Position numbers and translations under genes: made by a program. From positions 1 to 14,659 of the forward strand of contig JAICGL010000030.1 of assembly GCA_025923175.1 (NCBI GenBank): 14,659 nt of DNA. Reading direction: 5' to 3'. A model generated the notes under the pieces. That model had not been told where the DNA came from. It worked only from the letters and a program-made list of their open reading frames with translations, and did not search any database. The stretch is from Acidimicrobiia bacterium. Its GTDB lineage: Bacteria; Actinomycetota; Acidimicrobiia; IMCC26256; BP-133. Positions 1-7,663 of this stretch are shown here, piece after piece. Each line of letters begins with the position of its first letter. The stretch's first letter is position 1.

Positions 1-147
1 AACGGCGACCCGGAGCTCATCGCCCGGGTCCAGGCGAAGTTCCCCACCGGGGCGTTCGCCACGCTGACCTTCCCCGGGCCGTGGAAGAGCCTCGGGTCGG
101 AACCGGCCACCCTGGAAGCGTTCGTCGTCCCGGCCGACCTCCAATGA
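1..147 (+). CDS. 3' end of an unrecognised protein (partial)
   Basis: An open frame enters from the left edge and stops at TGA 145-147, giving the last 48 residues of a protein. The tail reads as a normal globular C-terminus (it contains FPTGAFATLTFPGPW and ends VVPADLQ) with the GC-rich third positions of its neighbours, so it is very probably coding. I do not recognise the family. The stop lies only 10 bases before the ATG of the S9 peptidase gene on the same strand, so the two may be co-transcribed. The start and most of the gene lie outside the window. Confidence 0.6.
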   Translation, partial: NGDPELIARVQAKFPTGAFATLTFPGPWKSLGSEPATLEAFVVPADLQ

Positions 148-157
148 CGACCCAGTC

Positions 158-2137
158 ATGAAGGCACAGGGGTCGAGCCGGGGTGCCGTCGCTGTCGTGC
201 TGCTGGCTGCGCTGTTCGTCGCAACCGCCGTCGTGGCGTCGTCGTCATCCCCCTCCCGGCCGGCCGCCGCCGTCGGGACGGAGGCCACACCGGAGGTGCT
301 CGCCCGGTACGCCCCTCCGGCCCTGCCGGCCGAACTGCGCCGCCGGGTCCAGTCGATGTTCGACGTCCGCTCCCCCGGCTCGGGCCAGCTGTCGCCCGAC
401 GGCGGGCGGCTGTTCTTCAACTGGTCGGTGACCGGCAGCATCCAGGTGTGGCGGATCGACGGGCCGCAGCGCTTCCCCGTCCAACTGACCGGCGGCGAGG
501 ATCCGACGACCCTGCAAGGGGTCATGCCCGACGGGCGCCACATCGTGGTGTCGCGCGATCGGGGCGGCGCCGAGAACCCCGGGCTCTACCTGCAGGCGGC
601 CGACGGCGGCCCGCTCGAGACGATCTTCCAGAAGGACGGCGTGCGGGCCTTCCTCGGCTTCACCAGCGAGGACGGCGCCTCGATCTTCTACACGGCCAAC
701 GATCTCAAGCCGGACTCCTACGCCGTCTACCGCTACGACGTCGCCGCCCGCCGTGCCGAATTGATTTTCGGGGAGGACGGGCTCTGGAGCATCGCCGACG
801 ACCGGCCCGACGGGCGCCTTCTCCTGTCGAAGGCGACGGGCAGCACCACCAGCGAGTACTTCGGTTACGACCCCGCCACCAGATCGCTCACGCCGTTCCT
901 CGGCCAGGGCGAGCGGGAGGACTACGAGATCAACTTCGGCGTCGCCGACAACGACCTGATCGTGCGCACCCCCAAGCTCGGGGACTTCCAGCGCCTCTAC
1001 CGCTACCAGACGCAGACGCGAGAGCTGTCCTCGCTCACGCCTGAGATCGCCCACGACATCTCCGGGTTCACCATCAATCGCAACGGCGGCCGGATCCTCT
1101 ACACCATCAACGAAGGTGGCTACACCCGGCCGCGGGCGCTCGACGCCCGCACCTTCACCGAGTTGCCGCTGCCGGAGCTTCCGACCGGCGACCACGTCTC
1201 GTTCGGTTCGACCACCCGCGACGGGCGCTACACGGTGATCCGGACCGACAGCTCCACCTCGCTGCCGACGAGTTCGGTGCTCGACTGGACGACCGGTCGC
1301 TTGACGCCGTGGCACGTTCCCAGCGCTCCCGAGGTCGACCCGACCAAGTTCGCGCCGGCCACGGTGGAGACGTATCCCGCTCGCGACGGCACCCCGATCC
1401 CCATGTTCGTGCGTCGCCCTGCCAAGTGCGCCGCAACGCCCTGCCCGGTCGTCGTCGAGTTCCACGGCGGGCCCGAGGCTCAAGCCGTACCGGGCTGGGA
1501 CCCCGGGGCCCAGCTCTACGTCGACGCCGGGTTCATCCACGTGTCGCCCAACGTGCGGGGCAGCGACGGATACGGCAAGACATGGCTCCACGCCGACAAC
1601 GGGCCCAAGCGCCTCGATGTGATCAACGACATCGAGGACTGTGCCCGCTACATCCGTGAACGCTGGAGCGAGGGCGGCCGCCCGCCCCGCATCGGCATCA
1701 CCGGAACCAGCTACGGCGGCTACGCCACGCTGGCGGGCATGACCATGTTCGCCGGTGCCTACGACGCCGGCGTGTCCGTCGTCGGCATCAGCAATCTGAC
1801 GACGTTCCTCAACAACACGGCCGCCTATCGCCGCTCGCTGCGGATCACCGAGTACGGCGATCCAGAGAAGGACGGCGACGCCCTCCGCCGCCTCTCCCCC
1901 ATCACCTTCATCGACCGGGTCAAGGGCCCGCTGCTCATCATTCAGGGCGCCAACGACCCGCGTGTCCCGGTGAGCGAAGCACTCCAGATGAAGAACGCCC
2001 TCGACCGGCGGCGCACGGCATCGCAGCTGATCCTCTTCCCCGACGAGGGGCACGGCTCCCAGAAGCGCGACAACCGGGTGCAGGAGGTCGGCCACACGCT
2101 TCGGTTCTTCACCGAGCAGCTCATTGGAGTGAACTAG
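158..2137 (+). CDS. Secreted S9 family peptidase (prolyl oligopeptidase type)
   Basis: 659-residue serine peptidase or acyl-aminoacyl-peptidase-like hydrolase. An N-terminal hydrophobic stretch (about residues 9-27) reads as a signal peptide or membrane anchor, so it probably acts outside the membrane on peptides or acylated peptides. Residues about 60-400 hold TolB/WD40-like propeller blades (LSPDGGRLFF, MPDGRHIVV, RDGRYTVI). From about residue 410 comes the alpha/beta-hydrolase domain. The nucleophile is Ser518 in GTSYGGYATL, with Asp600 in GANDPRVP and His632 in DEGHG; the triad is complete and in the family order. An HGGP oxyanion-type motif precedes them. Length is normal for S9. The ATG has no clear ribosome-binding site, but translation could be coupled to the upstream gene ending 10 bases before. 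True substrate is unknown. Confidence 0.93.
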   Translation: MKAQGSSRGAVAVVLLAALFVATAVVASSSSPSRPAAAVGTEATPEVLARYAPPALPAELRRRVQSMFDVRSPGSGQLSPDGGRLFFNWSVTGSIQVWRIDGPQRFPVQLTGGEDPTTLQGVMPDGRHIVVSRDRGGAENPGLYLQAADGGPLETIFQKDGVRAFLGFTSEDGASIFYTANDLKPDSYAVYRYDVAARRAELIFGEDGLWSIADDRPDGRLLLSKATGSTTSEYFGYDPATRSLTPFLGQGEREDYEINFGVADNDLIVRTPKLGDFQRLYRYQTQTRELSSLTPEIAHDISGFTINRNGGRILYTINEGGYTRPRALDARTFTELPLPELPTGDHVSFGSTTRDGRYTVIRTDSSTSLPTSSVLDWTTGRLTPWHVPSAPEVDPTKFAPATVETYPARDGTPIPMFVRRPAKCAATPCPVVVEFHGGPEAQAVPGWDPGAQLYVDAGFIHVSPNVRGSDGYGKTWLHADNGPKRLDVINDIEDCARYIRERWSEGGRPPRIGITGTSYGGYATLAGMTMFAGAYDAGVSVVGISNLTTFLNNTAAYRRSLRITEYGDPEKDGDALRRLSPITFIDRVKGPLLIIQGANDPRVPVSEALQMKNALDRRRTASQLILFPDEGHGSQKRDNRVQEVGHTLRFFTEQLIGVN

Positions 2138-2202
2138 AGCGCACTTCTGACTGCTGATGTGGCCCACGTTTCGCGCTGAGCGTGCCTGGGTTGCGGGCCG
2201 GG

Positions 2203-2214
2203 CGAGGTACCTCG
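2203..2214. promoter_or_regulatory. 12-bp perfect palindrome upstream of the M23 peptidase gene
   Basis: CGAGGTACCTCG is a perfect palindrome in the 122-base gap between the S9 and M23 genes, 45 bases before the chosen M23 ATG. It could be an operator, or chance in GC-rich DNA. I see no convincing -35/-10 pair next to it. Confidence 0.2.
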
Positions 2215-2259
2215 TTAGCGTTCCGGTGCCCGGAGCGGGCTTCCCGGGACTTCCTCACC

Positions 2260-3315
2260 ATGCGCCTTCCGATTCGAATCGTTCTGCTGTGCTTCGTGGC
2301 GACGTTCGCGGCCACGGTCTCCCCGACTCCGGAGGCCGAAGCCCGGACCCGTCCGAAGCAACCACCCACAACGCCGTCGAGCCGGCCCGCCGACCCCTCG
2401 GCGCTCCGGGCTCAGGCCAACCAGGCGGCGGCCCGCTACGCCGCTGCCCGAGCAACCCATGCGCGACTGGGGGATCAGGTCAACGCCCTCGAGAAACAGG
2501 TCGCGGACATCGAGACCCGCCTCGGCCCGTTGCGGCTGGAAGTCACCCGCCAGGCAGTGGCGGTCTACCAGGGCGACGTGGCTGCATCCGCTGTCACCGG
2601 CATCGAAGCCGCGGTCGCGGCGCTGAACTCCGACCGGGCGTCTCACTTCGTGGCCGACATCAACGAACGGCACATGCCGGCCATCAACGTCCTCCTCGAC
2701 GCCAAGCAGCGCCTCCGCGACCGCCAGGCCGACCTCGAGGTCCGTCGCCGGGAACAGGACGCCACCATGGCCGACCTGACAGCACAGCGGGAGCGGATCT
2801 CCGCCGAGCTCGACGCCCTCGCCGCCGCGCAGCCGGCGAAGTCCGACCGCAAGGCGCAGGCGCTACCCCGTACCTCCCGATCCGCCCCTCCTCTCGTCCA
2901 GCGCCTCCGCAGCCCGGCGCCGCCCGCCTCGTTTGTCTGCCCGATCGACGGGCCGCTCGCCTTCAGCGACGATTTCGGCAATCCCCGCGGCGGTGGACGC
3001 CGGCACATGGGCAACGACCTGCTCAGCCCCCGGGGGACGCCGAACGTGGCCGTGGTGAACGGGACCATCGAGACCAAGCCCTGGTCCGGCGGCGGCATCA
3101 CGATCTTCCTCCACGCCGACGAAGGCCACACCTTTATCTACATGCACCTGCTGCGCATCGAAGGCAAGGTTCCCCGCAAGGTCGTCCAGGGCGAGGTCAT
3201 CGGGCTGACCGGCAACACCGGCCATTCCTACGGCTACCACACCCACTTCGAATACCACCCCGGTGGTGGCGACGCGGTGAGCCCCTACCCGTTGCTCGCC
3301 GCGGCCTGCCTCTGA
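2260..3315 (+). CDS. Exported coiled-coil M23 (LytM) peptidoglycan endopeptidase
   Basis: 351 residues from the ATG at 2260. That start puts a signal peptide (MRLPIRIVLLCFVATFAATV) at the N-terminus; an in-frame GTG at 2182 would add 26 unlikely residues. A Pro/Thr segment follows, then a long helical, Ala/Arg/Glu-rich region (about 48-200) that resembles the coiled coils of PcsB- and EnvC-type murein hydrolases. Residues about 225-351 form the M23 domain, with zinc ligands His249 and Asp253 (RHMGND) and His329 in the HTH motif (His327-x-His329). His296 (YMHL) is the other conserved histidine. No ligand is missing, so it is probably a true enzyme that cuts peptidoglycan cross-bridges, not only an activator. 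No clear Shine-Dalgarno is seen. The 3' end overlaps the convergent sat gene by 31 bases. Confidence 0.88.
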   Translation: MRLPIRIVLLCFVATFAATVSPTPEAEARTRPKQPPTTPSSRPADPSALRAQANQAAARYAAARATHARLGDQVNALEKQVADIETRLGPLRLEVTRQAVAVYQGDVAASAVTGIEAAVAALNSDRASHFVADINERHMPAINVLLDAKQRLRDRQADLEVRRREQDATMADLTAQRERISAELDALAAAQPAKSDRKAQALPRTSRSAPPLVQRLRSPAPPASFVCPIDGPLAFSDDFGNPRGGGRRHMGNDLLSPRGTPNVAVVNGTIETKPWSGGGITIFLHADEGHTFIYMHLLRIEGKVPRKVVQGEVIGLTGNTGHSYGYHTHFEYHPGGGDAVSPYPLLAAACL

Positions 3316-4475
3316 GCGCTGCGCAACACGGCGGCGACTTCGGGGAAGGTGATCCACTCCGGGATGTCGCTACCTGACGCCAGCAACGAACGCAGCTCGG
3401 TGCCGCTGACGGTGCGGGTCTCGGCCCCGGCGGGAAGCTCGTCGGCCGGGACGTAGCGGTCGAGCGCCGGCGCATACGTCAACGCCGGGAAGGCGACCGT
3501 GGCGATGCCCGTCTCGGCCTCGTGGCGGAACAGGATGTCCTGTGCCTCGTAGGGGTCGTAGAACGGCCGGCCGTCGTGGTCGGGCCCGGGGCTGGCGTGG
3601 TCGCGGCCCACGATGTAGTGGGTGCACCCGAAGGTGGCCCGGAGGATGGCGTTCCAGAGCGAATCCCGGGGGCCGGACATCCGCATCGCCATCGGGATGG
3701 CTGCCATGAGGGCCCGGCCCGTCGGATAGCGGTGCATGAGGGCCTGGTAACACCGGATGCGGGTGACGGGGTCGACGTCACCCGGCTTGGTCATCCCCAC
3801 CACCGGGTGCAGGAGCAGTGCCGCGCCCACCGACTCGGCGGCCTGGCGGGTCAGCTCGAAGTGCGCCCGGTGCATCGGGTTGCGGGTGTGGAAGGCCACG
3901 ATCCGATTCCAGCCCCGGCGGGCGAACTCCGTCCGCACCTCGAGGGGCCCCGGCGAGATCCGGCCGAAGGACGGGAAGAAGGGGCGGCGCACAGCCTCGA
4001 GACGGCCGCCGGCGTAGAACGGGTGGGTCCGCTCGCGCAGGTGGGCCACGCCGGGGTGGGCGTCACTCGTCGTCCGGAAGACGGCTTCGGCCTCGGCGTC
4101 GAGGTCCGGGGCCCAGACGTCGTCGATCCACAGAACGCCGAGCAGCGCCCCGCTCGGCTCCCGCAGGGCCAGGCCCTCGCCCGGCCCGAGCCGGCGGGCG
4201 ATCTCGGCCGGGACGTCGAGGGTGATCGGCATCGGCCAGAGGGCGCCGTCGGCCAGGCGCATCCGCTCGCAGACCGACTCGTAGTCAGCCCGGCCGAGAA
4301 AGCCAGTGAGGGGCGCCATGGCCCCGGTGATCAGCAGGTCGAGATCGCAGCGGGGCCGGTCGGTCGGCACCCAGTCGACCATGCCAGCGGCCAATGACCG
4401 CAGCGCCCGCCGCCGGCCCGGTGAGGCGAGCAGCGGTACGGGCACCGCCCGGATCGGCGCAGGCTGAAGCGTCAT
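3285..4475 (-). CDS. sat: Sulfate adenylyltransferase (ATP sulfurylase)
   Basis: Makes adenosine 5'-phosphosulfate (APS) and pyrophosphate from ATP and sulfate, the first step of sulfate activation. It is the single-subunit type, not the CysDN type. The signature is clear: FHTRNPMHRAHFEL carries the HxxN and HxxH nucleotide-binding residues (His196, Asn199, His202, His205), and GRDHASPG lies at 290-297. The 396-residue length fits the family. I chose the ATG at 4475 (MTLQPAPIRAVP), preceded by GGAGG; the frame extends upstream to 4520, but those residues (GDGRSLWPRRFPPI) look like leader DNA. No CysC (APS kinase), APS reductase or sulfate transporter is next to it, so the pathway partners lie elsewhere. 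The 3' end overlaps the M23 gene tail-to-tail by 31 bases. Confidence 0.95.
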   Translation of the reverse strand: MTLQPAPIRAVPVPLLASPGRRRALRSLAAGMVDWVPTDRPRCDLDLLITGAMAPLTGFLGRADYESVCERMRLADGALWPMPITLDVPAEIARRLGPGEGLALREPSGALLGVLWIDDVWAPDLDAEAEAVFRTTSDAHPGVAHLRERTHPFYAGGRLEAVRRPFFPSFGRISPGPLEVRTEFARRGWNRIVAFHTRNPMHRAHFELTRQAAESVGAALLLHPVVGMTKPGDVDPVTRIRCYQALMHRYPTGRALMAAIPMAMRMSGPRDSLWNAILRATFGCTHYIVGRDHASPGPDHDGRPFYDPYEAQDILFRHEAETGIATVAFPALTYAPALDRYVPADELPAGAETRTVSGTELRSLLASGSDIPEWITFPEVAAVLRSAQRQAAASNG

Positions 4476-4487
4476 GATTGGGGGGAA

Positions 4488-4492
4488 CCTCC
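4488..4492 (-). promoter_or_regulatory. Ribosome-binding site of sat
   Basis: GGAGG on the minus strand, 12 bases before the ATG at 4475. The spacing is somewhat long, but this site favours that ATG over the in-frame start at 4520. Confidence 0.5.
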
Positions 4493-4599
4493 GCGGCCAC
4501 AGACTGCGGCCGTCCCCCACTTCTGCAGCCGCCCGGGAATGTCCTGCCTAATCACCGGAGACGGCCGGGCCTGGGGCAGGGGCCCCATGCTCCGGAGGA

Positions 4600-4621
4600 G
4601 GACGGGGTGGGGGCCCCGTCC
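4600..4621. terminator. Perfect 8-bp hairpin, first of three between the cupredoxin gene and sat
   Basis: GGACGGGG and CCCCGTCC flank a 6-base loop. It lies downstream of the cupredoxin stop and upstream of sat on the minus strand. There is no T-run, so it would be a non-canonical terminator or an mRNA-stabilising structure. Confidence 0.35.
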
Positions 4622-4623
4622 GG

Positions 4624-4638
4624 GGCGGCGAAGCCGCC
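4624..4638. terminator. Perfect 6-bp hairpin, second of three
   Basis: GGCGGC-gaa-GCCGCC on the plus strand, read on the minus strand as GGCGGC-ttc-GCCGCC. It starts three bases from the preceding hairpin. No T-run follows on the minus strand. Confidence 0.35.
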
Positions 4639-4652
4639 AGAAGCAATGCCGT

Positions 4653-4670
4653 AGCGGGCGCCAGCCCGCT
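4653..4670 (-). terminator. Perfect 7-bp hairpin abutting the cupredoxin stop codon
   Basis: AGCGGGC and GCCCGCT with a 4-base loop. The stem touches the TGA stop of the minus-strand cupredoxin gene (4670-4672), the position expected of a transcription terminator. There is no T-run, as is frequent in high-GC actinobacteria. Confidence 0.45.
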
Positions 4671-5698
4671 CAGGCCGGCCAGTACTTGGAGGAGCGGTTC
4701 ATGTACTTCCAGCCGCCGACTCCGGCGAAGAATGCGCCGACACCGAAGATCGTCCCGAACATGACGAGCTTGCGCTTGCGGCCGCCGGGCTCGTTCTTGA
4801 GGACGGCGATCGTGTCTCCGTGCGGCACCTCGCCCGGGTCCTGCGCCAGCGGGGCTGTGGTCGCGGTCGGGAACTGCGGGCTCGGAGGCAGGACCGCTTC
4901 GTCGGGCGGCACGACCACGCCCTCCGGCGGGACCGTGCTGTCGCTGGTCCCCCGCTCCTTCTCCTTGTCCTTCGCCTTGCTCGGCGGATCCGTCGCGGGC
5001 GGGCCGGCGGCCGCCGTCCGGGTGGGCGGCGGGGCGGCCTGCGTCGGCGGCGGCCCAACCCACGGCCTGCCGGTCCCGGCGGCGGTCTGGCCGCCCCCGC
5101 TGTTCCCGCCCTGGCTGGTTCCACCCTGGCTGCCACCCCCGCCGGAGGTGGCTGGCGGCGAGCTCGTCGGCGGAGGGCTCGGCGGCTGGGTCGGCCCCGG
5201 CGCCGGTGCTGGGCCCGGCTCGGGCTTCGGCGGCGGCTGGTCGTCAGGGGGCGGCGCCGGCGGGGCCGTCGTGGTCGTGGTGTTGTCGCCCGCCTTGACG
5301 TCGATCCTGCCCCACATGCCGTGGTGCGTCTTGCCGCCGTCCTCCACGCTGCCGTGGTGCCGACAGTAGAACGAGAAGACCCCGACCTTGTCGAAGGTCA
5401 CGCTGAACGTGGCGTCGGGGCCCAGATCACCCGATCCGGAGAAGGCCGACGGATCGACCGGCGTGACCGTGTGGGTGCCGTCGAGGGCCCTCCACGTCAC
5501 CGTTTCGCCCTGAGCGATCTGGGTCACGGTCCCGTTGGACGGGGTGAAGCAGGGCGGGCCCCACTTGCTGTCGCATTTGGCCGCGTCGAGGGTGGCGTTG
5601 ATCTCCTTGCCGGCGGCCGCGACGAGGTCGGTCCAGGCGATTCCGCCGACAGCGACCATCGTCACCGCCAGCAGCACCCGTATCACCGACCGATGCAC
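4670..5698 (-). CDS. Exported, C-terminally anchored cupredoxin (plastocyanin-like) protein
   Basis: 342 residues. The N-terminus is a signal peptide (VIRVLLAVTMVAVGG). Residues about 30-137 form a cupredoxin domain with type-1 copper ligands: His76 (DGTHTV), Cys112 and His115 (FYCRHHG), and Met128 (HHGMWG). A Cys pair (Cys42, Cys50) could form a disulfide. Then come about 160 residues of Pro/Thr/Gly/Ala-rich linker, a basic patch (RKRK), a hydrophobic segment (about 311-330, LVMFGTIFGVGAFFAGVGGW) and a short tail. It probably carries electrons or binds copper at the outer membrane face; no partner oxidase or reductase is adjacent. Two in-frame GTG codons compete for the start. The one at 5698 lies 9 bases from GGGAGG; the one at 5704 lies only 3 bases away, so I prefer 5698. 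Confidence 0.85.
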   Translation of the reverse strand: MHRSVIRVLLAVTMVAVGGIAWTDLVAAAGKEINATLDAAKCDSKWGPPCFTPSNGTVTQIAQGETVTWRALDGTHTVTPVDPSAFSGSGDLGPDATFSVTFDKVGVFSFYCRHHGSVEDGGKTHHGMWGRIDVKAGDNTTTTTAPPAPPPDDQPPPKPEPGPAPAPGPTQPPSPPPTSSPPATSGGGGSQGGTSQGGNSGGGQTAAGTGRPWVGPPPTQAAPPPTRTAAAGPPATDPPSKAKDKEKERGTSDSTVPPEGVVVPPDEAVLPPSPQFPTATTAPLAQDPGEVPHGDTIAVLKNEPGGRKRKLVMFGTIFGVGAFFAGVGGWKYMNRSSKYWPA

Positions 5699-5707
5699 CG
5701 ACACGTG

Positions 5708-5713
5708 CCTCCC
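5708..5713 (-). promoter_or_regulatory. Ribosome-binding site deciding the cupredoxin start
   Basis: GGGAGG on the minus strand. It is 9 bases before the GTG at 5698 but only 3 before the GTG at 5704, which favours the shorter protein. Confidence 0.55.
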
Positions 5714-5721
5714 AACTGGGC

Positions 5722-5737
5722 TGTTGAGCGCTTAACA
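5722..5737. promoter_or_regulatory. 16-bp near-palindrome between divergent genes (possible operator)
   Basis: TGTTGAGCGCTTAACA is an inverted repeat with one mismatched pair, centred on AGCGCT. It sits 24 bases upstream of the cupredoxin GTG in the 170-base divergent gap shared with the SDR gene. The size and symmetry suit a dimeric repressor, such as a TetR- or GntR-type protein. No regulator gene is adjacent, so this is inference. Confidence 0.3.
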
Positions 5738-5874
5738 CCCTACTGCCCCCGCAACATTGGCAACAGGTCATACCAGCTTTTGCGCGCCCAGCGGAAGGCC
5801 AGGTCACGCATTGCGGTTTCTTGGTCGGAGCCGGGCCGGTCGACAGAATGTGCCGCTGAGGAGAGGAGCGGGCG

Positions 5875-6774
5875 ATGACGATCGAGTTCGACGGACGGGT
5901 GGCAATCGTGACCGGGGCCGGCGGTGGGCTGGGCAAGACCTACGCCCTCGAGTTGGGCCGGAGGGGCGCCAGGGTGGTGGTCAACGACCTCGGCGGCAAC
6001 CCCGACGGCACCGGAGGGGCGGCCAGCCCGGCCGACACCACCGTGGAGGAGATCAAGGCGGCGGGCGGCGAGGCGGTGGCCAACTACGACTCGGTGGCCA
6101 CGCCCGAGGGCGGGGCGGCCATTACCCAGACCGCGCTGGACGCTTTCGGCACCGTCGACATCGTCATCAACAACGCCGGCATCCTGCGCGACAAGTCGTT
6201 CGCCAACATGGCAGTGCCCGACATCGAGGCCGTGATCGCCGTCCACTTGCTCGGAGCCTTCTACGTGACCCAGCCGGCCTTCCGGGTGATGAAGGAGAAG
6301 GGCTACGGCCGGCTCCTCTTCACGTCGTCGTCGGCCGGGGTCTTCGGCAACTTCGGCCAGACCAACTACGGCGCCGCCAAGATGGGCCTCGTCGGGCTGT
6401 CCAACGTGCTGGCCGTTGAAGGGGCCAAGGCGAACATCAAGTCCAACGTCATCGCCCCGATCGCCAAGTCCCGGCTGACCGAGGACATCCTCGGCCCGCT
6501 GATCGAGATGGTCGACCCGAACCTGGTTACACCGCTATCGCTCTACCTCGTGTCGGAGGCGTGCCAGCTGACCCACGAGATCTTCTCGGTCGGGGGCGGC
6601 AAGTACTCCCGGGTGTTCGTCGGTGAGACACCGGGCTGGTTCGCCGGCAAGGGAGTCCAGCCGACCGTGGAGGACATCGCCGAGCACATCGACGAGATCA
6701 GGACGGAGGACGGCTACACCGTGCCGGGCAACGCCAACGACGACATCGCCCTGCTCCTCAAATCCCTCAGCTGA
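5875..6774 (+). CDS. SDR dehydrogenase, (3R)-hydroxyacyl-CoA dehydrogenase-like (MFE-2 type)
   Basis: 299-residue NAD(P)-dependent short-chain dehydrogenase. The cofactor loop TGAGGGLG (13-20) lies directly after the first beta strand, and VVVNDLGG ends the second, as in the NAD-dependent dehydrogenase domain of peroxisomal multifunctional enzyme type 2. NNAG is at 99-102; the catalytic residues are Ser152, Tyr165 and Lys169 (TNYGAAKMG). The long form, with C-terminal residues to about 299, also fits the MFE-2 type. Probable role: oxidation of (3R)-hydroxyacyl-CoA in beta-oxidation of fatty or steroid-type acyl chains. A purine-rich site (GAGGAGAGGAG) precedes the ATG. The partner hydratase gene starts 22 bases after this stop, on the same strand. 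The exact substrate cannot be read from the sequence. Confidence 0.9.
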   Translation: MTIEFDGRVAIVTGAGGGLGKTYALELGRRGARVVVNDLGGNPDGTGGAASPADTTVEEIKAAGGEAVANYDSVATPEGGAAITQTALDAFGTVDIVINNAGILRDKSFANMAVPDIEAVIAVHLLGAFYVTQPAFRVMKEKGYGRLLFTSSSAGVFGNFGQTNYGAAKMGLVGLSNVLAVEGAKANIKSNVIAPIAKSRLTEDILGPLIEMVDPNLVTPLSLYLVSEACQLTHEIFSVGGGKYSRVFVGETPGWFAGKGVQPTVEDIAEHIDEIRTEDGYTVPGNANDDIALLLKSLS

Positions 6775-6796
6775 TCGACGCAGGAGGCGCTCAACG

Positions 6797-7663
6797 ATGC
6801 CCATCGACCTCGACGCCGCCCTCGGCGCCACCATCGGGCCGTACTCGCGCAGCTGGGACGCGGACGACGTCATGCTCTACCACTTCGGGATCGGAGCGGG
6901 TCTCGGTAAGCCGACGGACCCCGCCGAGTTGGCCTACACCTACGAGCAGAGGCTCGTGGTCCTTCCGAGCTTCGGGGTGGTGCCGGCGTTCCACGGCCTC
7001 ATGACAGCGATGACCGGCCAGGTGCCCGGTCTGGCGGTCAACCCGGTCATGGTCCTCCACGGCGAGCAGGATCTCGAGATCCACAAGCCGATCCCGACGT
7101 CGGCCACTGTCGAGAACCGTCCCCGCATCTCCTCCATCTACGACAAGGGGAAGGCGGCGCTGATCACCGTCGAGGTCGAGTCCGGCCCGGCCGGCGACCC
7201 GATCTTCACCAACCGGTTCACGATCTTCGCCCGCGGGGAGGGCGGCTTCGGCGGCGACCCCAACTCGCCAGCGCCGGGCAACACGCCCCCCGAACGCGAA
7301 CCCGACGCCGTCGTCGAGTCTCCGACGATGAGCCACCAGGCGCTCATCTATCGCCTCTCCGGGGACAAGAACCCCCTCCACGCCGACCCCGACTTCGCCA
7401 AGCTCGGCGGCTTCGACGTGCCGATCCTCCACGGTCTGTGCACCTTCGGGATCGTCTGCAAGGCCACCGTCGACACGCTGCTCGGCGGCGACGCCACGGC
7501 GGTTGCCCGCTATGGCGTCCGCTTCACCGGCGTCGTGTTCCCCGGCGAGACTGTCGTCACCTCGATGTGGCGCGAGGCGGACCGGATCATCCTCTCGGCC
7601 ACCACCAAAGAGCGGAGCGACAAGCCCGTCCTGTCCAACGCCGCGATCTGGACCCGCTCCTAG
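6797..7663 (+). CDS. MaoC-family 2-enoyl-CoA hydratase (hydratase 2, R-specific)
   Basis: 288 residues from the ATG at 6797, which follows AGGAGG by 9 bases; an earlier in-frame start at 6623 lies inside the SDR gene and is not needed. It hydrates trans-2-enoyl-CoA to (3R)-hydroxyacyl-CoA, the substrate of the SDR next door. The N-terminal half is the degenerate hot-dog fold. The C-terminal half has the active-site pattern YRLSGDKNPLHAD with Asp190 and His195, followed by FDVPILHGLCTFG, the hydratase 2 signature. This two-hot-dog layout matches the hydratase domain of eukaryotic MFE-2. Adjacent genes for both activities suggest one operon for R-specific beta-oxidation. Its TAG stop is embedded in a CTAG shared with the convergent DUF3039 gene. 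Confidence 0.92.
   Translation: MPIDLDAALGATIGPYSRSWDADDVMLYHFGIGAGLGKPTDPAELAYTYEQRLVVLPSFGVVPAFHGLMTAMTGQVPGLAVNPVMVLHGEQDLEIHKPIPTSATVENRPRISSIYDKGKAALITVEVESGPAGDPIFTNRFTIFARGEGGFGGDPNSPAPGNTPPEREPDAVVESPTMSHQALIYRLSGDKNPLHADPDFAKLGGFDVPILHGLCTFGIVCKATVDTLLGGDATAVARYGVRFTGVVFPGETVVTSMWREADRIILSATTKERSDKPVLSNAAIWTRS

Noticed and set aside
245..2167. 640-residue open frame on the minus strand opposite the S9 peptidase
   Set aside because: It is a GC-skew shadow: no recognisable domain, low-complexity Val/Gly/Arg/Glu composition, and the plus strand has a complete catalytic triad.
3522..4397. 291-residue plus-strand frame opposite sat
   Set aside because: Shadow of ATP sulfurylase; the minus strand carries all family motifs.
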